A stretch of DNA of 40,636 bases from positions 1 through 40,636 of the forward strand of contig JBILVB010000015.1 of assembly GCA_044370695.1 (NCBI GenBank), in the 5' to 3' direction. Shown here piece by piece: positions 6,498 to 13,667 of the stretch; the first letter of the stretch is position 1; every line of letters begins with the position of its first letter. A model generated the notes under the pieces. The model was not told the DNA's origin. It saw only the letters and a program-made list of their open reading frames with translations, and searched no databases. The DNA is from JBEIFW01 sp044370695 (GTDB lineage Bacteria > Actinomycetota > Acidimicrobiia > Acidimicrobiales > Ilumatobacteraceae). A program made the translations under genes and the position numbers.

Positions 6498-7441
6498 GCC
6501 GTCGTCACGGCAGCGATGCCCTCACGCAGCCGGCCGGCGAGCTCGGCGATCTCCTGCGGTCCGATCGCGGCCGTGAACACCAGCGACAGGGGGAGCTGGG
6601 GGAGCGGCAGGGCCTCGGCCAGACGAGCCAGTTGCTGGCGCTGGATCGCCGTGCGCTCGAGGCGGAACCGAGCCGCCGCCAGCACGTCGGGATCCTGCGC
6701 GACGGGATCGGCTCCGGTCGTGATCCGCTCGAGATCGCCGATCTCGGGGTAGAGCCCGTTGACCACGACGGGCCCGAGTGCGATGCCGACCCGGTCCTCG
6801 AGCGCGTACGCCGTGTCGATCACCTCGTTCACGGGCGTCTCCTCCGGGAGCGTGACGAGGACCACCTGGCAGCGGGCCGGGTCGGCGAGCAGCGCGCTCA
6901 CCTCCTCCGCCTGGGTTCGCACCGGACCGGCGGTCACGGCGTCGAGCAGACCCCGGGCCGACTGCAGGAAGGTGACCGCGTGCCCGGCGGCGGGGGCATC
7001 GAGCAGCAGCACGTCGGCGACGCCGCTCGTCTCGAGTTGCTTGATCCGACCGAGCACGAGCAGGTCGTCGATGCCCGGAGCGGCGGTGGCGACGATGTCG
7101 AGCACCCCGTGGCGCAGCAAGCGCCCCGTGATCCGGCGCAGGCCGTGGTCGTCGAGGTACTGGCTGAGCGCGTGTCCGGCACGAACCAGCCGCGCTCGTA
7201 TCTCGCCGCGTCCGTCGGGCCCGAGCCCGGTGGCGCAGGTCACCTCGACGTCACCGAGCGGTCCGGTGCCGCCGAGCAGCACCGACAACGTCTCCTTGCC
7301 GTCGACACCGAGCACGAGCACCCGCAGACCCAGGTCGGCTGCTGCCCGAGCGAGCGCAGCCGTTACCGTTGTCTTGCCCACCCCGCCTTTGCCGGCCACG
7401 ACCAGCAGCCGGGAGGCGGTGAAGAACTGCAGCGGATCCAC
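6494..7441 (-). CDS. ArsA/Get3-like ATPase, first of a pair (Rv3679/BagA-like)
   Basis: The 315-residue protein carries a complete deviant Walker A, GKGGVGKTT at residues 17-25 with signature lysine Lys18, followed by 'VLVLGVDGKETLSVLLG' (switch I) and 'DVLLLDAPAAGHAVTFL' (Walker B region). It starts with GTG at 7441 behind GAGGGGG. It is translationally coupled to the second ATPase by a 4-base overlap, which fits formation of a heteromeric complex as proposed for the mycobacterial homologues. The role in actinobacteria is not well settled; membrane-protein handling similar to Get3 is an inference from fold. The divergent NfeD-like gene begins only 24 bases away. Confidence 0.87.
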   Translation of the reverse strand: MDPLQFFTASRLLVVAGKGGVGKTTVTAALARAAADLGLRVLVLGVDGKETLSVLLGGTGPLGDVEVTCATGLGPDGRGEIRARLVRAGHALSQYLDDHGLRRITGRLLRHGVLDIVATAAPGIDDLLVLGRIKQLETSGVADVLLLDAPAAGHAVTFLQSARGLLDAVTAGPVRTQAEEVSALLADPARCQVVLVTLPEETPVNEVIDTAYALEDRVGIALGPVVVNGLYPEIGDLERITTGADPVAQDPDVLAAARFRLERTAIQRQQLARLAEALPLPQLPLSLVFTAAIGPQEIAELAGRLREGIAAVTTA

Positions 7442-7465
7442 GATCCCCCTCGAGGAGGCGTCACG

Positions 7466-8806
7466 GTGCGAAGACTAGCGATCGCCCTCGCCGCGCTCGG
7501 CGCCGGAGCCGGAGCGCTGCTCGGCGGACCCGCCGGCGGCGCGACCGCCCAGGCGCCCGACGGGGTCCAGGTCGTCGAGGTCATCGAGGCGACGGGTCTG
7601 CTCGACGAGGTCGTGGCGGACCACGTCGCCACCACCCTGCGTCGCACGACGACCGACGGCACGGTCGCGGTGATCCTGCGGCTCGACAGCGACCGCGCCG
7701 TCGTCCCCGCCGCTCGGGTCGCCGAGTTGGCCCAGCAGATCGCCCGATCGCCGATCCCGATCGCGATCTGGATCGGCCCGTCGTCGGGGTCACGGGGGTA
7801 CGGACTCCCCGGCCAACTCGTCGGGGTCGCCGCGGCGGTCGGGATGGCACCCGGGAGCCGGGTGGGCAACTTCGGCCCGCCGCTCGAGCTCCCGGGCGTC
7901 ACCGTCGAGTTCGGCACCGCCGGGGCCCGTCTGGCCACCGAGAGCCTGTCGGCCGACGAGGCCCTCGCCCAGGGTGTCGTGCGCACGCCCACCGGTCGGC
8001 CGGCGCCCACGCTCGGCGAGTTCCTGGTCGCCCTGAACGGCCTGTCCCACAACGGCACCACCCTCACCACCGCCCGCACCGTCGAGACCGACGGTGCACC
8101 GAGGTTGGAGCCGGCGGTGACGGTGCGGTTCGCCAAGCTCGACCTGCTCGGCCGGCTCATGCACACCGCCGCCAGCCCGCCGATCGCGTACCTGCTGCTC
8201 GTGATCGGGTTGTCGTTGCTGGTGTTCGAGTTGTTCACCGCCGGCGTCGGCATCGCCGGCGTCACCGGTGCCGTGTGCGTCGTGCTCGGCTCGTACGGCG
8301 CGCTCGCCCTCCCGGTGCGCTGGTGGGCGCTCGGACTGTTGCTCGGCGCAGTCGTCGCGTTCGCCGTCGACGTGCAGACCGGCGTGCCCCGGGTGTGGAC
8401 GGGGATCGGGGTCGTGTCGTTCGTCGTCGCCAGCGTGTTCCTGTTCGACGGCCTGCGGGTCGGGTGGATCCCGCTCGGGGTCGGCATCGCAGGCGTGTTG
8501 CTCACCTACCTGACGGGGATGCCCTCGATGGTGCGCACCCGCTTCGCCACCCCCACGATCGGCCGGGAGTGGATGGTCGGGATGGAGGGCACCGCCGTGC
8601 ACGCCGTCGATCCCGACGGGGTCGTCCGGGTCGGGGAGGGCACGTGGCGGGCGCGTACGAATCGGGCCACCCCGATCGCAGCCGGCGACGTGGTCCGCGT
8701 GGTGGCGGTCGACGGCCTCACGCTCGAGGTGGAACCCGAAGCCGGCGGGGCGCAGGACTACCGGGAGCGCGCTCGCGGTCGAGGCCGGTCGCGCCGCAAG
8801 GATTGA
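7466..8806 (+). CDS. NfeD-like membrane protein with degenerate ClpP-class protease domain
   Basis: The 446-residue protein starts with GTG at 7466 behind GAGGAGG (7452-7458). Residues 1-29 form a signal peptide ending near ATAQA. Residues about 34-165 match the N-terminal serine-protease-like domain of long NfeD proteins, then come five predicted membrane helices (about 230-365) and a C-terminal OB-fold (about 375-430, 'GMEGTAVHAVDPDGVVRVGEG'). The Ser of the usual (A/S)SAG motif is replaced by Tyr112 in SRGYGLPG, and the segment that normally carries the catalytic lysine looks shortened, so peptidase activity is doubtful. Such proteins usually pair with stomatin-like partners; none is in the window. 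The alpha/beta hydrolase gene follows within 3 bases. Confidence 0.82.
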   Translation: MRRLAIALAALGAGAGALLGGPAGGATAQAPDGVQVVEVIEATGLLDEVVADHVATTLRRTTTDGTVAVILRLDSDRAVVPAARVAELAQQIARSPIPIAIWIGPSSGSRGYGLPGQLVGVAAAVGMAPGSRVGNFGPPLELPGVTVEFGTAGARLATESLSADEALAQGVVRTPTGRPAPTLGEFLVALNGLSHNGTTLTTARTVETDGAPRLEPAVTVRFAKLDLLGRLMHTAASPPIAYLLLVIGLSLLVFELFTAGVGIAGVTGAVCVVLGSYGALALPVRWWALGLLLGAVVAFAVDVQTGVPRVWTGIGVVSFVVASVFLFDGLRVGWIPLGVGIAGVLLTYLTGMPSMVRTRFATPTIGREWMVGMEGTAVHAVDPDGVVRVGEGTWRARTNRATPIAAGDVVRVVAVDGLTLEVEPEAGGAQDYRERARGRGRSRRKD

Positions 8807-8809
8807 ACC

Positions 8810-9724
8810 GTGGCGACCACCCGACCCCTCACCCTGTGGAAGCGGACGTGGGTCGACGGTCGCCCCGCCCGCTACGCCGTCGTCGGGGAGGGTTTGCCGG
8901 TGCTGTTCCTCCACGGCTGGGCGCTCGCCCACCACAGCTACAAAGGAGTGGTCGAGCGGATCGCCGCCAAGGGCTGCCAGGTGTGGGCGCCCGCTCAACC
9001 GGGCTTCGGGGGCACCCCGGACCTGCCCAAGCGGGAGTTCTCCCTGGCGGGGTACGGCGACTGGGCTGCCGCCTTCCTCGACGCCGTCAAGGTGCGGGAG
9101 AAAGTGGTGCTGGTGGGCCACTCCTTCGGTGGCGGCGTCGCCATCCGTCTCGCGCACGATCACCCCGGCCGCGTCCGCTCGCTCGTGCTCGTCAACTCGA
9201 TCGGTGGCTCGGCCTGGAAGCGCGGCAAGACGCTCACCTCGCTGGCCGAACGCCCCCTGTGGGACTGGGGTCTGCACTTCCCGAACGACATCTGGCCGTT
9301 GCCCCAGGCCACCAAGGTCCTCCCCGTGGTCCTCGAAGATGCGCTGCCGAACCTGCTGCGCCGTCCCGGCAGCATGTGGAAGGTCGGTCAGCTGGCACGG
9401 TCGGCCGACCTGCGGGCCGAGCTCGAAACGCTCAAACAGCGTGAGTTGCCCGTCACGGTGCTGTGGGGCAGCCGCGACGGCGTGATCCCGCGCGAATCGT
9501 TCGAAGCGTTGTGCGTGGCGTTGGGCGCCGAGGGAACCGTGGTGCCGGGCAGCCACTCCTGGCTCCTCGCCGACCCGGACGGTTTCAGCGAGGTGATCAC
9601 CAACGACCTCGCCGTCGCTCACGCCGCCCGAGCGCTCGAAGCCGAGGTGGAAGCCGAGGCCAGGGCCCGGGGTCGGTCGGTACGTACCCGGGTGCCGCGC
9701 CGGAACCTCGACAGCCTGCGCTGA
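8810..9724 (+). CDS. Alpha/beta hydrolase
   Basis: The 304-residue protein has the full triad of an alpha/beta-hydrolase: oxyanion-hole motif FLHGWA at 33-38, nucleophile Ser105 in GHSFGG, Asp223 in GSRDGVIP and His249 in GSHSW. The start is GTG at 8810, 3 bases after the NfeD-like stop codon, so it is almost certainly co-transcribed and coupled. The C-terminal tail is rich in Ala, Glu and Arg and lies outside the fold. Substrate cannot be predicted; esterases, lipases and haloperoxidase-like enzymes share this pattern. No signal peptide is seen, so it should be cytoplasmic. Confidence 0.87.
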   Translation: MATTRPLTLWKRTWVDGRPARYAVVGEGLPVLFLHGWALAHHSYKGVVERIAAKGCQVWAPAQPGFGGTPDLPKREFSLAGYGDWAAAFLDAVKVREKVVLVGHSFGGGVAIRLAHDHPGRVRSLVLVNSIGGSAWKRGKTLTSLAERPLWDWGLHFPNDIWPLPQATKVLPVVLEDALPNLLRRPGSMWKVGQLARSADLRAELETLKQRELPVTVLWGSRDGVIPRESFEALCVALGAEGTVVPGSHSWLLADPDGFSEVITNDLAVAHAARALEAEVEAEARARGRSVRTRVPRRNLDSLR

Positions 9725-9768
9725 ACCCGCCGCAGGCGGTTCCGACGCTCCTCCTCCAGGGGCTGCGC

Positions 9769-10926
9769 TCAGGTCCCCTTGTAGTTGAGGACCTGGCGCA
9801 GTTCGTGCACCACCTCGACGAGGTCCGCCTGCGCCGCCATCACGGCATCGATGTCCTTGTAGGCCGCGGGGATCTCGTCGAGGAGTTCGGCAGCCCGGTC
9901 GGCCTGCCATGCCCGTCCGACCATGGCCTGGCGAAGGTCCTTGGCCCGGTACCGGTTGCGGGTCGCGGACCGGCTGAGCAGGCGGCCCGCCCCGTGTGCG
10001 CACGACTGCCACGACGCCGGATTCCCCCGGCCGCGCACCACGTAGCTCCGGGTGCCCATCGAGCCGGGGATCAGACCGAGCTCACCGGCGCGAGCCGAGA
10101 TGGCCCCCTTTCGGGTGACCCACAGCTCGACGCCGCCATGGACCTCACGAGCGGCGTAGTTGTGATGGCAGTCGATCCGCTCCACGAGCCGTCCCCGGCG
10201 AACGTGGCGGAACACCACCTTCGCCAACGCCGCCAGCATCGCCTCACGGTTCGCCTGCGCGTACTCCTGGCTCCACAGCATGTCGCGTACGTAGTCGTCG
10301 AACTGGGGCGTTCCCTGGACGAACCACGCAAGGTTCGGGTCCTCGAGCGGATGCTCGAACCGCAGCGCCCGTGCGGCGGCAATGTGACGCTGCGCGAGTT
10401 GGTTGCCGACACCACGGCTTCCCGAATGGAGGAACAACCACACCCGGTCGAGCTCGTCGAGGCACACCTCGACGAAGTGGTTACCCGAGCCGAGCGTGCC
10501 GAACTGGGCGTGCGCCGTGTGCTCGAGCTTGGGCGCAAGCCGACCCGGATACGGGTGGTCGGCGAACCAGGTGTCGGCCGCCGCCGTGGAGGCGGTGCGA
10601 TGGCGCGAGCCGACCCCGGAAGGAACTGCTGCCTCGATCGGACCGAGCAGACGGTCGAGATCGTTCGGGAGATCGGCGGCCGTGAGATCGGTGCGTGTCG
10701 CCGCCATGCCGCACCCGAGATCCACGCCGACCGCCGACGGGATGATCGCCCCCACCGTGGGGATCACCGAACCCACGGTGGCACCGATCCCGACATGGGC
10801 GTCGGGCATGAGCGCCACGTGTCCGTGGACGACGGGGAGCGCAGCAGCCCGGTGGGCCTGAGCGACGGTGGCCTGCTCGATGTCGGTCGCCCACGACCAG
10901 AGGCGTTCAGCGAGTTGCGTGGGCAT
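9769..10926 (-). CDS. rtcB: RNA-splicing ligase RtcB
   Basis: RtcB joins RNA 2',3'-cyclic phosphate or 3'-phosphate ends to 5'-hydroxyl ends using GTP and manganese, in RNA repair or splicing. The 385-residue sequence has all the metal and guanylylation residues: Asp69 and Cys72 in GVDLGCGM, His150 in GSGNHFVEV, His167 in LHSGSRGVG, the CHHNY motif at 253-257, GSMGTRSY at 288-294 and the guanylylated His311 in SCAHGAGR. Residues 41-46 (PDAHVG) begin the substrate loop. No archease gene is adjacent. The ATG at 10926 is favoured because the longer upstream frame carries no RtcB sequence. It is convergent with the hydrolase gene. Confidence 0.95.
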   Translation of the reverse strand: MPTQLAERLWSWATDIEQATVAQAHRAAALPVVHGHVALMPDAHVGIGATVGSVIPTVGAIIPSAVGVDLGCGMAATRTDLTAADLPNDLDRLLGPIEAAVPSGVGSRHRTASTAAADTWFADHPYPGRLAPKLEHTAHAQFGTLGSGNHFVEVCLDELDRVWLFLHSGSRGVGNQLAQRHIAAARALRFEHPLEDPNLAWFVQGTPQFDDYVRDMLWSQEYAQANREAMLAALAKVVFRHVRRGRLVERIDCHHNYAAREVHGGVELWVTRKGAISARAGELGLIPGSMGTRSYVVRGRGNPASWQSCAHGAGRLLSRSATRNRYRAKDLRQAMVGRAWQADRAAELLDEIPAAYKDIDAVMAAQADLVEVVHELRQVLNYKGT

Positions 10927-10965
10927 GTCGCCGAGTGTGGCCGAACCCGGTCCCGGTGCGCAGCG

Positions 10966-10996
10966 ATTATCCAGGGCCGAACCGCAGCAGTGTGAA
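10966..10996 (-). promoter_or_regulatory. Possible promoter for rtcB
   Basis: In the 86-base gap upstream of rtcB the minus strand carries GATAAT (10971-10966), a near-consensus -10, and TTCACA (10996-10991) 19 bases further upstream as a possible -35. The -10 lies 39 bases before the ATG. The spacing is long, so the -35 assignment is weak. Confidence 0.4.
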
Positions 10997-11012
10997 CGGT
11001 TCGTGACGACCC

Positions 11013-11522
11013 TCAGCGGTGGCGGGTGACGACCATCGTCGTGCGATCCGCGCCGGCGATGGCGTAGGCGTAGGAGCGCGTCCCCTCCCAGAGCTCGCCG
11101 ATCCAGTCGGTGAGCGGCTCGCGCACCCAGACCGGGACCCGTTCGACCAGGTGGGCGGCGCACTCGTCGCGGTGGACGAAGCGGGCGTCGACGACGATGC
11201 CGTCGGGGTCGGCCCCGACGCTGAGCTCACCGGTGAACTCCACGGCGCGCCAGGCCTCGACCCGCAGCACCCACCCCATCTCGGGGGCCTCGACCACGAT
11301 GTCGTACACCGGGCCCTCCCATCGGGTGACGGTGATCCCGGTCTCCTCGGCCACCTCACGACCGAGGCCGTCGACGAGGTGTTCGTCGTCCTCGATGACG
11401 CCCCCGGGTGGGCTCCAGTCGTGGCTGCCGTCGCGACGCCGGTTGCACACGAGCAGCACGTGCCCGTCCCGTTCGATGATCCCGCCTCCGACCGTCCAGC
11501 TACGCACGGGGGGAAGTCTCAC
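11013..11522 (-). CDS. Nudix hydrolase
   Basis: The Nudix box G(x5)E(x7)REUxEExGU is intact as GGVIEDDEHL...GREVAEETGI, preceded by VGGGIIERDGHVLLV, the usual first strand and loop. These enzymes hydrolyse nucleoside diphosphates linked to another moiety; the target here cannot be named. The start is uncertain: GTG codons at 11582, 11522 and 11507 all fit, with no strong ribosome-binding site; 11522 was chosen because the conserved domain begins about 10 residues later. The gene is 86 bases upstream of rtcB on the same strand, but rtcB has its own possible promoter. Confidence 0.82.
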   Translation of the reverse strand: MRLPPVRSWTVGGGIIERDGHVLLVCNRRRDGSHDWSPPGGVIEDDEHLVDGLGREVAEETGITVTRWEGPVYDIVVEAPEMGWVLRVEAWRAVEFTGELSVGADPDGIVVDARFVHRDECAAHLVERVPVWVREPLTDWIGELWEGTRSYAYAIAGADRTTMVVTRHR

Positions 11523-11645
11523 ACCGCTCGGCCGCTCCGACGACGTGCACCCCGCCGATTCCTCACGACCGTCGGCGGACACCCGACAGCCCGTCGACCG
11601 GCACCGGGCGGACGGCGCCCCGGGGTCGTTCGAGCGCCGGTCCGT

Positions 11646-12866
11646 TCAGCGTGGAAGGCCGAGGATGCGCTCGCCGAGGATGTTGTGCTGGATCTCGTCG
11701 GTGCCGCCGGCGATGCGCAAGCCCGGCGAGGAGCACAGGAAGTGCGACCAGGTGTAGGTGCCCCACTCACCGTTGTCGGCGGTGGCCGCCATCCCGGCCA
11801 GCTCGCAGGCCAGGTTGCCGATGGCACGGTTCTGCTGGTTGGCCAGCAGCTTGACGAGCGACCCTTCGGCACCCCGCTCCTTGCCGGCGGCGACCGCGGC
11901 CTCGGCCCGCTGCGTGAGCCAGCTCAACAGGTTCCGGTTCGTGACGATCCGGGCCAAGGACTGGCGGACCACGGGATCCGACGCGCGGTCGCGGTGCTGG
12001 GCCAGGCCGACCAGCATCGCAACCGGATCGATCGTCGAGCCCTTGCCCGAGCCGACCGACGCCCGCTCGGACATGAGCGTCGTGAGGATCGCTCGCCAGC
12101 CACCGCCGGCATCGCCGCAGCGGGCCGAATCGGGGATCCGGGCGTCGGTGATGAACACCTCGTTGAACTCGGCATTCCCGTTCATCTGCCGCAACGGCCG
12201 GGGTTCGATGCCGTCGGTGCGCATGTCGACGATGAACATCGTGAGTCCCTGGTGCTTGGGCACCTCGGGATCGGTGCGGGCGAGCAGCTGACCGAGATCG
12301 GCCTTGTGGGCGTAGGAGTTCCACACCTTCTGGCCGTTGACCACCCACTCGTCGCCGTCACGCACGGCCCGGGTCTTCAACCCGGCGAGGTCGGAACCGG
12401 CCTCCGGCTCGGACAGCAGTTGCGAGCACAGCAGTTCGCCGCGGTAGATGGGCTTCAGGTAGCGCTGCTTCAGGTCCTCGCTGCCATGTACGAGGATCGC
12501 CGGACCGACCATCTCCCACGCCACGTTCCACGCACCCTGGTCGGGCACGTCGTACTCGGCCTCGAGCTCGCGGTAGATCAGGTCGAGTTCGTGATTGCGA
12601 CCGCCGCCGCCGTAGGCGACCGGGCCGCCGATCCAGCCGAAGCCGGCATCGAACACCTTGGCCCGCCAGGCCCGCGCCGCTGCCAGCTTGGCGTCCTCGT
12701 CGCCGTGGTCCCTGCCTCCCATCAAGTTGAGCTCGCCCGAGCCCTGGCCCCACACGAACGTGTCCCGGCGAGGACGGCGTTCGGCGTTGGCGTCGAGCCA
12801 GGCGCGCGCCTCGGCGACGAAGGCCTCGCGCTCCTCCTCGGACACTGCGCTCGCATGGTCGGCCAT
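11646..12866 (-). CDS. Acyl-CoA dehydrogenase family flavoprotein
   Basis: The 406-residue protein shows the acyl-CoA dehydrogenase layout: an N-terminal helical domain, the FAD-binding beta domain with 'LCSQLLSEPEAGSDLAGLKTRA' and WVVNGQKVWNSYAH, then the C-terminal helical domain ending 'GTDEIQHNILGERILGLPR'. The glutamate that serves as base just before the GT motif in medium-chain enzymes is Gly here; some families place the base elsewhere, so activity is not excluded. AGGAGGGG precedes the ATG at 12866. It lies downstream of the TetR gene, with a predicted promoter and TetR-type palindrome of its own in the 68-base gap, which suggests it is a target of that regulator. Confidence 0.9.
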   Translation of the reverse strand: MADHASAVSEEEREAFVAEARAWLDANAERRPRRDTFVWGQGSGELNLMGGRDHGDEDAKLAAARAWRAKVFDAGFGWIGGPVAYGGGGRNHELDLIYRELEAEYDVPDQGAWNVAWEMVGPAILVHGSEDLKQRYLKPIYRGELLCSQLLSEPEAGSDLAGLKTRAVRDGDEWVVNGQKVWNSYAHKADLGQLLARTDPEVPKHQGLTMFIVDMRTDGIEPRPLRQMNGNAEFNEVFITDARIPDSARCGDAGGGWRAILTTLMSERASVGSGKGSTIDPVAMLVGLAQHRDRASDPVVRQSLARIVTNRNLLSWLTQRAEAAVAAGKERGAEGSLVKLLANQQNRAIGNLACELAGMAATADNGEWGTYTWSHFLCSSPGLRIAGGTDEIQHNILGERILGLPR

Positions 12867-12908
12867 GACGCATCCCCTCCTGGAGCCCGCCCCGCGAGCC
12901 TGCTCCTT

Positions 12909-12938
12909 CGTTTACCAAACGACCGGTAGACAGTTCAA
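12909..12938 (-). promoter_or_regulatory. Promoter with TetR-type operator before the acyl-CoA dehydrogenase gene
   Basis: On the minus strand a -35 TTGAAC (12938-12933) and a -10 TAAACG (12914-12909) are 18 bases apart. The spacer is filled by the imperfect palindrome TACCGGTCGTTTGGTA (minus strand, 12928-12913). The same arrangement, with 13 of 16 operator bases identical, recurs at 20295-20324. The -35 overlaps the stop codon of the TetR gene. A bound repressor would occlude RNA polymerase. The match of two distant sites is seen directly; binding by the neighbouring TetR protein is inferred. Confidence 0.7.
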
Positions 12939-13618
12939 CCGGCGCGACGGCGACGCCCACGGGGCTGCCCGGCCGGCACGTGGACATGCTCGGCCGGACA
13001 CCGCAACCCGTTGAGCAGCAACTCGCTGTACGTCTTGGCCACGACCTCGATCGGCGCATCGATCCCGGGCCGGTACCAGAGGTACACCGAGTTGACCGCC
13101 GTGAGCAACGCATTGCCGACGATGCGGCGGTCGAGGTCCGGGCACAACGAGCCGTCGGCCTGGCCGGCAGCGATCACCTCGTCCACGAAACGCTCGTAGC
13201 TCCGGCGCGTCGCCATGATCTCCCGGCGTCGTTCCGGCGACAGCGAGTTGTGCTCGGTGTAGAAGACCCGGATCCACGACATCCGCTGCCCGAACGCCAT
13301 CACGTGACCTTCGAGCAGGGTCCGCAACTGCCCGATCGGCGTGCCCCCCGCGGTCCTGGCCACCTCGAGGTTCATGCGCGCGCCCTCGTGGATCGTGTGG
13401 CTGATCCGGTAGAGGAGATCCTCTTTGGTGTCTATGTAGTAGTAGAGCGATCCCTTGAGGAGTCCGACCGCGTCGGCGATGTCCTGCAGGGTGGTCGCCG
13501 CGTAACCCTTGCGGTGGAAGATCTCCGCCGCGACCTCGTAGATCTCCTGCTCACGTTCGAGGGCCCGGTCGCTCGGCGGCCGAACCCGTCGGCGCTTCGC
13601 CGTGCTCGCCTCGCTCAC
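12935..13618 (-). CDS. TetR family transcriptional regulator
   Basis: The 227-residue protein has a basic N-terminal arm (AKRRRVRPPSDRALERE) followed by the TetR helix-turn-helix: IYEVAAEIFHRKGYAATTL, QDIADAVGLLKGSLYYYI, DTKEDLLY. The C-terminal ligand domain (about 80-210) includes 'RVFYTEHNSLSPERRREI', a pattern common in actinobacterial regulators of acyl-CoA and steroid catabolism genes. It starts with GTG at 13618 behind GTGAGGA. It sits between the flavoprotein gene at 13668 and the acyl-CoA dehydrogenase, in the same orientation as the importer operon. The palindromes at 12913-12928 and 20305-20320 are its likely operators, and an acyl-CoA its likely ligand; both are inference. Confidence 0.92.
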   Translation of the reverse strand: MSEASTAKRRRVRPPSDRALEREQEIYEVAAEIFHRKGYAATTLQDIADAVGLLKGSLYYYIDTKEDLLYRISHTIHEGARMNLEVARTAGGTPIGQLRTLLEGHVMAFGQRMSWIRVFYTEHNSLSPERRREIMATRRSYERFVDEVIAAGQADGSLCPDLDRRIVGNALLTAVNSVYLWYRPGIDAPIEVVAKTYSELLLNGLRCPAEHVHVPAGQPRGRRRRAG

Positions 13619-13667
13619 GGATTCCTCACCGTCGTCATGCTATGGCGGTCACGCGTCCGAGGCTCGT

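Noticed and set aside
5352..7441. Arsenite efflux (ArsA) function for the ATPase pair
   Set aside because: No arsB, arsC, arsD or arsR nearby and no evident metal-binding cysteine set; the arrangement matches the actinobacterial Get3-like pair instead.
9727..9741. Terminator between the hydrolase and rtcB genes
   Set aside because: Only a 5-bp CCGCC/GGCGG stem with two T bases after it; too weak at this GC content to call.
7790..10012. 740-residue minus-strand frame opposite NfeD and the alpha/beta hydrolase
   Set aside because: His/Gly/Arg/Asp-rich composition typical of antisense frames in high-GC DNA; both plus-strand genes have clear domains.
13619..13667. A third copy of the TetR palindrome upstream of the regulator gene itself
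   Set aside because: I read the 49-base gap on both strands and found no TACC(N8)G/ATA-like match, so autoregulation by this site is not supported here.
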